This document shows positions 46,254 to 55,585 of a stretch of DNA of 64,000 nucleotides, in pieces. Each line of letters opens with the position of its first letter. Position 1 is the stretch's first letter. Position numbers and translations under genes: made by a program. The DNA is from CAVSXS01 sp963767715. Its GTDB lineage: Bacteria > Chloroflexota > Ktedonobacteria > Ktedonobacterales > Ktedonobacteraceae. The stretch lies in the NCBI GenBank assembly GCA_963767715.1, contig CAVYFA010000005.1, positions 1 through 64,000 of the forward strand, given 5' to 3'. The notes under the pieces were generated by a model, which had not been told where the DNA came from, searched no databases, and was given only the letters and a program-made list of their open reading frames with translations.

Positions 46254-48107
46254 ATGAAAGTGCCTCAACGCGACAACCAGGAACCCGGAGATTCCAAATC
46301 GAGAAATTCCATGCGCTCCTCGCAAAATGCATCCAGGAAGCGCAATCTTTGGATGCGTATCAGTATCCCGGCGCTTATTGCGCTAGCGGCGGCGCTGATT
46401 GGGGTATTTGTATTTCACACGATAGCTGGCAACTTGAGTCACGTTAATACGGTTGAGAAGCCTATCAGCGATGTACTCAATATGGCCGATCATCACCAGT
46501 TGACATCAGTGACAATTAACGGTAATGATGTGGTAGCAATAGGAGTAGGAGGCCAGCAGTATCATGCAGTGAAGGAAGATAATCAGTCGTTGACTGAGAT
46601 CTTCCGCCGGGACCGGGTGACGGTCAATGTTGATGACGGGCAGCCGTCGCAGTGGTCACAGGTCATCATTGACATCGTCTTCCTCGCCCTGGTCGGCGCT
46701 GTGCTCTTTTTCTTTTTCAGGCGCACCGGCGCTGGTGGCCAGGCGGGTGTCTTCGCCCGCTCGCGCGCCCGGCGTTTCAACGAATCGCGCCCAGCGGTCC
46801 TCTTTAAGGATGTGGCCGGTGTGGAAGAGGCGAAGATGGAGCTGGAGGAGATTGTAGACTACCTCAAGGAACCGTTGCGCTTCACCGAGATGGGAGCGCG
46901 TATCCCCAAGGGCGTGCTGCTGGTGGGTGCTCCGGGAACCGGCAAAACGCTCATCTCGCGAGCGGTAGCAGGTGAGGCGAATGTTGCCTTCTACAGTATC
47001 AGCGGCTCAGAGTTTGTCGAAATGTTCGTCGGCGTAGGCGCGGCGCGGGTGCGCGATCTTTTCAAAGAGGCAAAGCTGCATGCCCCGTGTATCGTTTTCA
47101 TCGATGAAATCGATGCTGTTGGCCGCCAGCGCAATACCTCCGGTACGGGTGGCAATGACGAGCGTGAGCAGACCCTGAACCAGTTGCTGGTAGAGATGGA
47201 TGGCTTTGATAGGCAGACCAACGTGGTAGTGATCGCTGCCACAAACCGTCCCGATGTGCTTGACCCCGCGCTGCTGCGCCCGGGGCGCTTTGACCGACAG
47301 GTGATGCTTGATAAACCCGATATTCGCGGACGCCAGGCTATCCTGGAAGTACACGCACAGGGCAAGCCACTTGCAGGTGAAGTGACCATGATCGGGTTGG
47401 CCCGCCAGACGGTAGGCTTTTCGGGCGCCGACCTCGCCAACTTGCTTAATGAAGCGGCGCTGCTGGCTGCTCGCCGCAATAAGAACGTGATCGAGCAGTC
47501 AGAACTGGACGAGGCCATCCTGCGCGTCATGGCCGGCCCGGAGCGCAAGAGCCGTATCGTGACGGAAGCCGAGAAGGCCATTATCGCTTACCACGAGGTC
47601 GGACACGCCATCGTCATGCGCTCAACCCCAGGCGCCGATCCTGTACAGAAAGTGACTGCCATCGCACGCGGCATGGCGCTCGGTATCACTGTGCAGGCGC
47701 CCATAGAGGATCGCTACCTCATGCGCAAGTCCGAACTGCTGGCAAAGTTGGTAGGCGCCATGGGCGGACGGGCTGCCGAGGAACTGATTTTCGGCGATAT
47801 CACCACCGGCGCGGCGCAGGATATCGAGTATGTGACGAAGATCGCGCGGCGTATGGTCTGCGAATTCGGCATGAGTCCGCTTGGCCTGCTTGCGCTCAAA
47901 GGTGACGGCGATGGGAATGCCACCATCAGTCCTGAAACGACTGCCCGTATCGACCGCGAAATATCGGCCCTCGTCGATGCAGCTTATGCGAGGGCGCTGG
48001 ACATCTTGCGCGAGAAAAAGCACAAGCTCGTTGAGATCGCCGAGCATTTGATGGAAGTTGAAACAATGGACGGCGCAGAGCTTGACGCCATGCTCTTCGC
48101 GGCATGA
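46254..48107 (+). CDS. ftsH: ATP-dependent zinc metalloprotease FtsH
   Basis: Two membrane spans (about residues 30-50, IPALIALAAALIGVFVFHTI; 140-160, IIDIVFLALVGAVLFFFF; numbering from the start used) flank a short extracytoplasmic domain. The AAA module has GAPGTGKTLISRAV, IVFIDEIDAVGRQR, ATNRPDVLDPALLRPGRFD. The zinc site is AYHEVGHAIV. It degrades misfolded membrane proteins as a hexamer. The start is uncertain: ATG 46254 (MKVPQRDN), 46239 or an upstream frame from 46152. The 3' end overlaps thpR by 4 bases (ATGA). Confidence 0.92.
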   Translation: MKVPQRDNQEPGDSKSRNSMRSSQNASRKRNLWMRISIPALIALAAALIGVFVFHTIAGNLSHVNTVEKPISDVLNMADHHQLTSVTINGNDVVAIGVGGQQYHAVKEDNQSLTEIFRRDRVTVNVDDGQPSQWSQVIIDIVFLALVGAVLFFFFRRTGAGGQAGVFARSRARRFNESRPAVLFKDVAGVEEAKMELEEIVDYLKEPLRFTEMGARIPKGVLLVGAPGTGKTLISRAVAGEANVAFYSISGSEFVEMFVGVGAARVRDLFKEAKLHAPCIVFIDEIDAVGRQRNTSGTGGNDEREQTLNQLLVEMDGFDRQTNVVVIAATNRPDVLDPALLRPGRFDRQVMLDKPDIRGRQAILEVHAQGKPLAGEVTMIGLARQTVGFSGADLANLLNEAALLAARRNKNVIEQSELDEAILRVMAGPERKSRIVTEAEKAIIAYHEVGHAIVMRSTPGADPVQKVTAIARGMALGITVQAPIEDRYLMRKSELLAKLVGAMGGRAAEELIFGDITTGAAQDIEYVTKIARRMVCEFGMSPLGLLALKGDGDGNATISPETTARIDREISALVDAAYARALDILREKKHKLVEIAEHLMEVETMDGAELDAMLFAA

Positions 48108-48703
48108 CTCGCACGTTTATCGCACTGGAGATGAATGAACCGCTGCAGCGCTTCCTGGGCGATATCATCGATTATGCCACCCGCGAACTTCCCTTGCTGC
48201 GCTGGGTCGATCCCGCCGGTATTCACCTCACGCTGGCCTTCCTCGGAGAACTGGATGATGAGGGGCTTGCATCGGCGATGGAGGCGACACAGGTTGCGGC
48301 GCGGGCCGTACCATCCTTCACCTACCGGCTGAAAGGCCTGGGCATATTTGGCAGTCCGCGACAGCCTCATGTGATCTGGATGGGTGTGGAAGATCAACCG
48401 TCCCCATATGTGCAGGGCTCTCCCTTACAACTGGCACATCACATCCTCAACCGTGAACTCGAACGGCGTCAATTCGAGGTTGACAAGCGTCCCTACTCGC
48501 CACATTTGACGCTAGCGCGTGTCAAACAGCTCCTTTCACCCGCAGAGCAGCAGGCACTGCAGCGCCTGCTGCAATCCAGGCGAGCCGCAGCGCCCGCGCA
48601 GTTCTACCCCGCCGAGCATCTTGCTGTGATGAAAAGCGAACTATCACGCGGCGGGGCGAAGTATACCTGCTTGCAGCAGTATGACTTTCTTTTGAGGAGT
48701 TAA
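48104..48703 (+). CDS. thpR: RNA 2',3'-cyclic phosphodiesterase
   Basis: The 199-residue protein has the two HxTx motifs of the 2H phosphoesterase family: GIHLTLAFLGEL and SPHLTLARVKQL. It also has RTFIALEM at the N-terminus, typical of ThpR/LigT. It opens 2',3'-cyclic phosphates in RNA. It is translationally coupled to ftsH through an ATGA overlap. Confidence 0.9.
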   Translation: MTRTFIALEMNEPLQRFLGDIIDYATRELPLLRWVDPAGIHLTLAFLGELDDEGLASAMEATQVAARAVPSFTYRLKGLGIFGSPRQPHVIWMGVEDQPSPYVQGSPLQLAHHILNRELERRQFEVDKRPYSPHLTLARVKQLLSPAEQQALQRLLQSRRAAAPAQFYPAEHLAVMKSELSRGGAKYTCLQQYDFLLRS

Positions 48704-48789
48704 AGGTCACATCGCCTGAGTTCTCAAATCATGACAAATCTGTTACAATAGGGACACTCAAGTATGCTCAGTAAAGGAAGTCAGTCGCA

Positions 48790-49797
48790 TTGGTACTGGT
48801 CAAACCCGTCTCGGTCACGGTCTTAACCCCCGCAACATCGGCGAACCTCGGCCCTGGATTTGATAGCCTTGGCCTGGCGTTGCAGCTCTATAACCGCTTC
48901 AAGGTGCAGTTTGCGCAGGGAGACCCGCAATCACCCGCTATTCGCATTGAGGGCGAGTATGGCGCCGGCTTATCGAGCGGGCCAGATAACCTGTTCCTTC
49001 GCGCCTTTGTCGCGCTGTATACCAGGCGGCAGGTGGAGTTACCGGCGATTGAGATCCTCATGACCATCAGTATCCCGCACGGCTGCGGCCTGGGTAGCAG
49101 CGCGACTGCCGTTGTCGGCGGGTTGGTAGCAGCGAATGCGCTGCTTGACTTGCACGGAAAAGCCGTCCCTGAAGAGGACCTGCTCGAAATTGCCGTTGAA
49201 AACGAGGCAGGCAACCACCCCGATAACGTCGCACCCGCGCTGCTGGGTGGCCTGGTCGCCACGACCAATATCGATGGCAGCATACGAGCCATCAAGACGC
49301 GTTTCCCCGATACACTAAAGGCCGTCATTTTTACGCCTTCCTTCCCGATGGATACCATTGCAGGCAGAAAACTGCTGCCGACCACGTATCCCAAAGCGGA
49401 TGTCACTTTCAATACCGGGCGGGTCGCGCTGCTGCTGACAGCCCTGCAGACTGGCCGCTACGAGCTGATCGGCGATGCAATGCAGGACCGCCTGCACCAG
49501 CCCTACCGCCAGGCGATCTTCCCAGCCATGCCGGACATCATCCGGGCGGCAGTGGACGCGGGCGCACACGGGGCGAGCCTTTCCGGCGGAGGTTCTTCGC
49601 TCATCGCTCTGGCCAGTAGCAATTTCACCGGTATTCTGCGTGCCATGCAGGAGACGGCGCGCGCCGCCGGAATCGAGGGTACCGGCAGGATACTGCGCGC
49701 CGATCAGCAGGGTGCGCGCGTGCTGCCCATTGATCGCGCCAGGAGGCAGAAACAGCCGAATCCGAATTACCGGTATCACATTAATCCTATGCAATAG
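48790..49797 (+). CDS. thrB: Homoserine kinase
   Basis: A GHMP kinase of 335 residues: TPATSANLGPGFDSLGLAL at the N-terminus, ATP loop IPHGCGLGSSATAVVGGLVA, and SGGGSSLIAL near the C-terminus. No ATG fits. A TTG at 48790 is preceded by AAGGAAG about 7-12 bases away and begins the conserved segment (LVLVKPVSVTVLTPATSANL). It phosphorylates homoserine in threonine synthesis. thrC follows after 35 bases. Confidence 0.9.
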   Translation: MVLVKPVSVTVLTPATSANLGPGFDSLGLALQLYNRFKVQFAQGDPQSPAIRIEGEYGAGLSSGPDNLFLRAFVALYTRRQVELPAIEILMTISIPHGCGLGSSATAVVGGLVAANALLDLHGKAVPEEDLLEIAVENEAGNHPDNVAPALLGGLVATTNIDGSIRAIKTRFPDTLKAVIFTPSFPMDTIAGRKLLPTTYPKADVTFNTGRVALLLTALQTGRYELIGDAMQDRLHQPYRQAIFPAMPDIIRAAVDAGAHGASLSGGGSSLIALASSNFTGILRAMQETARAAGIEGTGRILRADQQGARVLPIDRARRQKQPNPNYRYHINPMQ

Positions 49798-49832
49798 AAA
49801 GAGTCAACAGCGAGAGGAAGCCGCCAGCCGGT

Positions 49833-51269
49833 ATGGAGACGAGAAATACGGGCCAGTTAGAGAGTGAGGCCAACAATGAAATATTTGCAGCCATCATGCT
49901 GCGCTGCGTAGAATGCGCAGCCACCTATCCCGGCATGGAGGGGTATCCCCGTTATCGCTGCGAGTGTGGCGGCACGCTCGATGTAGAGATGGCATTTCAA
50001 CATCCGAGCCAGGATATGCCGCCCCTCCAGGAGGCCTTCGACGCGCTTGCTAGCGCTGCAAGCGATCTCACCCCGCTCGCAGGCGCGGCATGGCGGCAGT
50101 TGTTCGATGAGCGCTCTGCACAATCTCCCATCTGGTCACTCAGTCCCGACGCGCTCGCGCTTGACCGCAGCGGCGTCTGGCGATACCGCGAACTGATTCT
50201 TCCCCTTCCCACGCGCTCAATCGTCAGCCGCCCGGAAGGCAATACCGCGCTCTATCCTGTTGGGAGAGAGAACTGCGGCGAGAGCCGTGCGGGTCACCGC
50301 CGTATCGGTGAGTACGCGGGAGTCGAGCGTCTCTTCCTCAAGCACGAGGGTGAAAATCCGACCGGCAGCTTTAAGGACCGCGGTATGACGGTGGGAGTGT
50401 CTATTGCGCGCAGCCTCGGCGCGCGAGCCGTCGCTTGCGCCTCGACGGGCAACACCTCGGCTTCGCTGGCCTCCTACGCGGCCCAGGCAGGGATGCGCTG
50501 CATAGTATTCCTACCAGCCGGAAACGTCACAGCAGGCAAGCTCGCGCAGTCACTGGCATATGGCGCAACCACACTACAGGTGCAGGGGGACTTCGATGAC
50601 GCGATGCGCCTGGTTGAGCAAGTCTGCAACGAGCAGAGCATCTATCTCCTGAACTCGCTGAACCCCTACCGCATCGAGGGACAGAAAGCCATCGCCTTTG
50701 AACTCTTGCAGCAGCTCGACTGGCAGTCCCCCGATTGGGTGGTGCTGCCCGCCGGCAATCTGGGCAATACCTCTGCCATTGGCAAGGCCCTACTCCAGGC
50801 GTACCGACTTGGCCTCATAGGGCATCTCCCGCGTATCGCTTCTATTCAGGCCGCCGGGGCAAACCCTTTCTACCGCAGCTTTGTACAGGGCTTCACTACG
50901 CGAGTACAGGTGCAGGCGGATACCGTAGCCACTGCTATCAGAATTGGCAACCCTGTCAGCTTCACCCGCGCGCGCCGCGTGATCGAGCAGACGAGTGGTG
51001 TTGTTGAAGAGGTGAGCGACGCGGAGATACTAGCAGCCAAAACCGTCATCGACCGGGCGGGTATCGGCTGCGAACCGGCCTCAGCCGCCGCGCTCGCAGG
51101 TATCCGCAAACTTGTCCAGCGCGGCATCATTCGACAGGATGAGCGCGTTGTCGGCGTGCTGACGGGAACGCTGCTTAAAGATAACCAGACCGGAATCCCA
51201 CAGCAGCAAAATCAGGTAGTGGAGGCCGATATTGATAGGATACGATGGCTGTTGGAGACGTTGGCTTGA
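49833..51269 (+). CDS. thrC: Threonine synthase
   Basis: The 478-residue PLP enzyme of fold-type II has an N-terminal zinc-ribbon-like motif (LRCVECAATYPGMEGYPRYR, then CECGG), as in the long bacterial/archaeal form. The PLP lysine lies in NPTGSFKDRGMTVGV, and the phosphate-binding loop is LPAGNLGNTSAIGKAL. It converts O-phosphohomoserine to threonine. The start is ATG 49833 or perhaps ATG 49896, nearer the Zn ribbon. The stop TGA overlaps the next ATG (TGATG). Confidence 0.92.
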   Translation: METRNTGQLESEANNEIFAAIMLRCVECAATYPGMEGYPRYRCECGGTLDVEMAFQHPSQDMPPLQEAFDALASAASDLTPLAGAAWRQLFDERSAQSPIWSLSPDALALDRSGVWRYRELILPLPTRSIVSRPEGNTALYPVGRENCGESRAGHRRIGEYAGVERLFLKHEGENPTGSFKDRGMTVGVSIARSLGARAVACASTGNTSASLASYAAQAGMRCIVFLPAGNVTAGKLAQSLAYGATTLQVQGDFDDAMRLVEQVCNEQSIYLLNSLNPYRIEGQKAIAFELLQQLDWQSPDWVVLPAGNLGNTSAIGKALLQAYRLGLIGHLPRIASIQAAGANPFYRSFVQGFTTRVQVQADTVATAIRIGNPVSFTRARRVIEQTSGVVEEVSDAEILAAKTVIDRAGIGCEPASAAALAGIRKLVQRGIIRQDERVVGVLTGTLLKDNQTGIPQQQNQVVEADIDRIRWLLETLA

Positions 51270-53455
51270 TGGATCAGAGAATGTCAACTATAGAATCTGC
51301 TCTCATACCTGTGCCTATACCGCCCCCCTCTCGCTGGCAGATCGTGCGACGAACGCTGCGTTCCTGGCTGATGACCTGGGAAATCTACCCAATTCTGCTG
51401 GTCGCCTGCTTCCTGCACTTTTACCAGCTTGGTATCACAGAATTTGACGACGACCAGGCAACGCTCTTTGGTATGGCTCGCAATGCCGTCTTGCATGGAT
51501 TGCTGCCAGCCACAAGCAATCTCGGCTCTCTCCGCACAGCCCATCTCCCTGCCGCGATTTACCTGTTTATGCTTCCCGCAGCTATCAGCGCAAATCCCCT
51601 GGGGGGCGCGATCCTGGTCGCATCCCTGAACGTCCTGGCGATTCTGCTGACGTATGTGTTCGTGCGTCGCTATTTTAGCAGGGTAGCAGGCATCATCGCT
51701 TCCTTGCTCTTTGCGACAGCCGCCGCGCCGTTTGGGTACAGCCGTTTCATCTGGCAGCCAACCATGATGGCGCCTTTCATCGTGCTTTTTTTCTTTGCCC
51801 TGTTCCGGGGCACGGTTGAACGGCGCAGGGGCTGGCTTTTCTCTGCCTTGCTCCTATTCGGCATCCTGGTTCAGTTGCACGAGACGATGATCTTCCTGAT
51901 CGTTCCGCTGCTGCTGGCGGTCTTGTTTGCCCCAAAAACGATTTGCTGGCGCGACCTGGCATCTGGCCTGCTTGCGCTGCTCATCCTGTTCTCACCTTAT
52001 ATCGCTTATCTCTTCGCCACACAATTCAGAGATGTCAGCATACTACTCAGCGCGCCAAAACAACATGATTATTTTGATCCCACCGGCCTGATGTACTACC
52101 GCGATTTCTTCAGCCCCTATAATACGCTTGCCATCCCTTCCAACCCACATACGCTGATCTACCAGCTCTTACCCATGCTGATGTGGCTACGTCGCTTCAT
52201 GCTGCTCCTGGTCATCGGCGGATTTGTGGCCGCGCTTCTCATGATTGTGCTCGGCTTTAGCGTTATTTTGGGGAAGCGTACTGAGCCGGGCGAAAATGGG
52301 CCGGTGGGCGAAATTGTCAAGCAGAAAACCTCACCCTGGTCGCGTATCGGGCAGTGGCGGTGCAATCTTCTCCCTTCGCCGCTCTCCTGTGGCCTCATCA
52401 TCTTGCTTACCTGGCAGATTGTCTTCCTGCTGGTGCTATCCTGGCATTCCCCTTCGGTGCCTCTCGTCTTTCACTATTTGCTCGCGCTCATGCCGGGGCC
52501 TTTCATCCTGATCGGTATTCTTACAGGGTCCCTATCCAGATGGCTGCGGTCGCAAGGGCAATGGTGGAGCTATGCCCGTTTTGGACTCTATCTCTTCATG
52601 TCTCTGATCCTCACTGCGCAATTTGTAGGAACGACTGCTGACCTGCTCGACCAGGTTAACCAGAGCGACAAGGTCATCGCTAACCATCACAGCTTGAGTT
52701 CGCTAGAGCGGGCGTTCGCTACTGCTGATCTCCTGGCTCAACAGCAGCGCCTCAGCCACGTCTATGTCTCGTCCGACATGTATACCCAGACTGCCATGCA
52801 GTACCTTGCAGGACAGATGCGAACGCCAACGACGGTTTTTGACGAGCCCCGCTGCCTTGTCCTCCCCAATCCTGCTGAGGGGCCAGCCGTTCTGCTCGTG
52901 GTGCCGGGTGATACGTTCACGCTCGCCCTGCTCGAGCGCTATGGCACCGTGATCGAGCCACCCCCGCACCCGAACGTCGCTCCATTCCACCTGTATATTG
53001 AGCAGCCCTCTCAATCGCCACTCGTAGGTAAAGCCAATCTGACTTTCACGCACGAACTGAGTTCGCTCGACGGGCAGCTACAACGCATCAACGTGAAGGA
53101 TGGAGCATTCTTGACAGCCGGGTGGGGCCTCCTGAAATCCGAGCCGGCTGCCTATCGCACAGCCTACACTTATGCCTTTTCATCGACTCTGGGTGGAGGG
53201 ACCGCGCAGGTTATACAGAGCCAGTGTACATTCTCAGCCATCAGGGCGGGCGACGAACTGGTTATTGCTTTCCCTATCCACGCGACAGTAGCTACGCCAT
53301 CAACCGCGAGCATCGCCGCCCAATTCTACACTGACCAGCCCCATGATCTGCAGATGGGACCAGTGAAGCTTGAAAGTTTTGCCACCCAGCGCGTTCATCA
53401 TACTTCGCTGCAAACTGTGGGTGGCGGGCAAAGCATCACTTTGCATAAAGGATGA
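51269..53455 (+). CDS. Multi-pass membrane glycosyltransferase, GT39/PMT-like
   Basis: The 728-residue protein has about ten membrane helices in its first 450 residues. In the first loop it carries FYQLGITEFDDDQATLFGMA, the acidic pair typical of PMT/ArnT-type GT-C transferases that use lipid-linked sugars. A soluble extracytoplasmic domain of about 250 residues follows (EQQQRLSHVYVSSDMYTQTA onward). It overlaps thrC by one base (TGATG), so it is in the thr operon without an obvious metabolic link. It could glycosylate proteins or lipids. Donor and acceptor are unknown. Confidence 0.75.
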   Translation: MDQRMSTIESALIPVPIPPPSRWQIVRRTLRSWLMTWEIYPILLVACFLHFYQLGITEFDDDQATLFGMARNAVLHGLLPATSNLGSLRTAHLPAAIYLFMLPAAISANPLGGAILVASLNVLAILLTYVFVRRYFSRVAGIIASLLFATAAAPFGYSRFIWQPTMMAPFIVLFFFALFRGTVERRRGWLFSALLLFGILVQLHETMIFLIVPLLLAVLFAPKTICWRDLASGLLALLILFSPYIAYLFATQFRDVSILLSAPKQHDYFDPTGLMYYRDFFSPYNTLAIPSNPHTLIYQLLPMLMWLRRFMLLLVIGGFVAALLMIVLGFSVILGKRTEPGENGPVGEIVKQKTSPWSRIGQWRCNLLPSPLSCGLIILLTWQIVFLLVLSWHSPSVPLVFHYLLALMPGPFILIGILTGSLSRWLRSQGQWWSYARFGLYLFMSLILTAQFVGTTADLLDQVNQSDKVIANHHSLSSLERAFATADLLAQQQRLSHVYVSSDMYTQTAMQYLAGQMRTPTTVFDEPRCLVLPNPAEGPAVLLVVPGDTFTLALLERYGTVIEPPPHPNVAPFHLYIEQPSQSPLVGKANLTFTHELSSLDGQLQRINVKDGAFLTAGWGLLKSEPAAYRTAYTYAFSSTLGGGTAQVIQSQCTFSAIRAGDELVIAFPIHATVATPSTASIAAQFYTDQPHDLQMGPVKLESFATQRVHHTSLQTVGGGQSITLHKG

Positions 53456-53580
53456 TCGTGTGTTATTGCTCTGGTAAGGAACACACAGGACTGATACAAT
53501 ATGCGTATAATCTCATGGAAGGATATTACATTCAATGAGACACATAGCAGGGAAGGAAGAACCCCCTGCAGGAGGGTGAT

Positions 53581-54003
53581 GTGAGAGAACTGCGACCCCG
53601 GCGTAAGCTCTTACCGGTATGGGATATGCCATCAGATCCGGTTAAGGCTGTCTCCTGGTTCTTCCGCTGGCTCCTGCAGGTACTCGTGCGCTACTTTTAC
53701 CTGCCGGTCGCCGTCGCAGCCGGGGTCGAAGCCATCTTAAACGGCATCGTGGGTTTCGCCGGAACTGTGCTCGTTGGCCTGATTGTCTGGGGCGGGCTGG
53801 CCGCCCTGCTCCTCGTCGTCAACCTGGCTACCGGCGTCTCGCGCGTTGTCTCAGACGTGAATCGCGTCACGAAAGGTTTCCCGACACGCAATACTCCCTT
53901 CTCCAACTCTAGCGAATCCCGGCGCGATGATCCCGGTGGCCGCGTCGTCGAAGGCACCATCACCGATCTGGAAGAGGAACGAAAGAAGCGCAGGCAGGAG
54001 TAA
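53581..54003 (+). CDS. Small membrane protein with basic termini
   Basis: The 140-residue frame uses GTG 53581 with AGGAGGGTGAT just upstream. Two hydrophobic segments are seen, about residues 34-62 (VLVRYFYLPVAVAAGVEAIL) and 66-85 (AGTVLVGLIVWGGLAALLLV). The tail is charged (LEEERKKRRQE). Family not recognised. It is convergent with manA. Confidence 0.6.
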   Translation: MRELRPRRKLLPVWDMPSDPVKAVSWFFRWLLQVLVRYFYLPVAVAAGVEAILNGIVGFAGTVLVGLIVWGGLAALLLVVNLATGVSRVVSDVNRVTKGFPTRNTPFSNSSESRRDDPGGRVVEGTITDLEEERKKRRQE

Positions 54004-54045
54004 CATGGTCGCCTTTGGGTTACGTTCCGCACCCGGTTTTTCTCT

Positions 54046-55083
54046 CTAGCTGTTCTCTACCATCCACGCTTCCCATCCCTCATCCCCCGCTTCCGGCACA
54101 TAGGCGTACAGGAGCGTTCCCCGGCCCTCGAGGCTATAGCGGCCAAGTGCGGCGGGCAGCACCATTGTCTGCCCGCGCATCAACGTTTCGCTGTGCTCAA
54201 GTGATTCCCCATAGCGCACCTTCAAGCTGGCGCCAAGCGAAGTAAGGATGACGCAACTCTGTTTCGTCTCATCATTCATATAGCCGAGATCTTCACCTGG
54301 GTGCCCCAATACCAGTTCATGCAAGGCAAAATAACGACAGGCAACCAGGCAGCGATCGCTACAGCCAGGCCAGCCGGGTAAGAAAACCGGCCGCACCTTT
54401 ACCCGTGGCGAGCGATCGTAACGCGCGACATCCAGAGCGCGTTCTATATGCAATTCGCGGGGCGTGCCTGCTGCCGTCAGCCGGCCATAGTCGTACATGC
54501 GGTACGTGATATCGGAGTATTCCTGAAGCTCGTAGAGCATTACGCCGCTGCCGATGGCATGGACGGTCCCGGCCGGCACAAAGATCACATCGCCGGGGGA
54601 GACCGTCACTTCTTCGAGCAGGCTTTCGAGGGTGACAGCCTCTATAGCTTGTTGCACAGCTCCGCGAGAGGTACTGGTCTTGAAGCCGTGGATGATCGAT
54701 GCGCCGGGTGCGGCATCCAGGACGTACCAGCATTCCGTTTTGCCCAGCTTGCCTGCCTCATAGTGAGCTGCATAATCATCATCGGGATGAACCTGGACGG
54801 ATAGTTTCGCGTTTGCATCGATAAATTTTGCTAGCAGTGGGAAACGGTGTCCGAAGATCGCGATAGTCTGTTCACCTAGCAGCGCATCCCCAAACTCTTC
54901 CACCAACGCGCCGAGCGACTTTCCCTGATAGGGGTGGTTCTGCGCTATAGTATTTATCTCAGTTTCCCAGGCTTCACCGATGAGTTCAATTCCAGGTGGG
55001 AGCCGTTTCCATTCATCTCGTTCGAAGCGTCTCCCTCCCCAGAGTGTTTGATGCAGAGAGGATTCCAGTCGGATAGGATGCAT
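54046..55083 (-). CDS. manA: Mannose-6-phosphate isomerase, type I
   Basis: The 345-residue cupin enzyme has zinc and catalytic blocks KLSVQVHPDDDYAAHYEAG, KTECWYVLDA, FVPAGTVHAIGSGVMLYELQ, and SDITYRMYDYGR. It interconverts fructose-6-phosphate and mannose-6-phosphate, feeding GDP-mannose synthesis with the 38019-40523 enzyme. The start may be ATG 55083 or GTG 55092. AGAAGG lies upstream of both. Confidence 0.9.
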   Translation of the reverse strand: MHPIRLESSLHQTLWGGRRFERDEWKRLPPGIELIGEAWETEINTIAQNHPYQGKSLGALVEEFGDALLGEQTIAIFGHRFPLLAKFIDANAKLSVQVHPDDDYAAHYEAGKLGKTECWYVLDAAPGASIIHGFKTSTSRGAVQQAIEAVTLESLLEEVTVSPGDVIFVPAGTVHAIGSGVMLYELQEYSDITYRMYDYGRLTAAGTPRELHIERALDVARYDRSPRVKVRPVFLPGWPGCSDRCLVACRYFALHELVLGHPGEDLGYMNDETKQSCVILTSLGASLKVRYGESLEHSETLMRGQTMVLPAALGRYSLEGRGTLLYAYVPEAGDEGWEAWMVENS

Positions 55084-55110
55084 TAACCCCACAACCCTTC
55101 TACCTTTTCA

Positions 55111-55467
55111 TCAGAAATGCGCAAGCAGTACGCCCTCAATCTGCCTGCGCAGCTTGTCGCGCATGATGACTCCCTTGATGCGATTAATCTCCTGGCCTTG
55201 CTTGAAAAAAATCACAGTGGGAATGCCATCGATATTCCACTCGCTAAACAACTTGTCGTCCTTCTCGAGATCATCGATATTCAATCGAGCAAATGTCACG
55301 CGTCCCTGATAATCTTTGCTGACCACCGCAAATTCTGGATCGAAGATCTGGCAGGCTCCGCTTTTGTCGGATGAAAAATTCACGACGACCATGTGTTTTG
55401 CCTGGAGAACCTGTTTGGTGAACTCCCTGCTGGTTATATTCTTATAACTAACTTCTTGCTCTGCCAT
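55111..55467 (-). CDS. Thioredoxin-fold protein lacking the CxxC motif
   Basis: The 118-residue protein aligns along the thioredoxin fold: MVVVNFSSDKSGACQIFDPE at the active site, FARLNIDDLEKDDKLFSEWN, and the cis-Pro loop GIPTVIFFKQGQEI. The WCGPC motif reads DKSGAC, so only the second, buried Cys is kept. Dithiol redox activity is not expected. A chaperone, monothiol or binding role is possible. It lies 28 bases upstream of manA on the same strand. Confidence 0.8.
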   Translation of the reverse strand: MAEQEVSYKNITSREFTKQVLQAKHMVVVNFSSDKSGACQIFDPEFAVVSKDYQGRVTFARLNIDDLEKDDKLFSEWNIDGIPTVIFFKQGQEINRIKGVIMRDKLRRQIEGVLLAHF

Positions 55468-55585
55468 ACTATCCTCTTTACAGCCTGAATCTCTGGTTAT
55501 CTAGTTGGCCAATTTGTGTATGCGTGTTCACTCGTGTTTGAAGGGTATCACCCGCAATAGGCAATGTCAAGGAGTAAAAGTGGTT

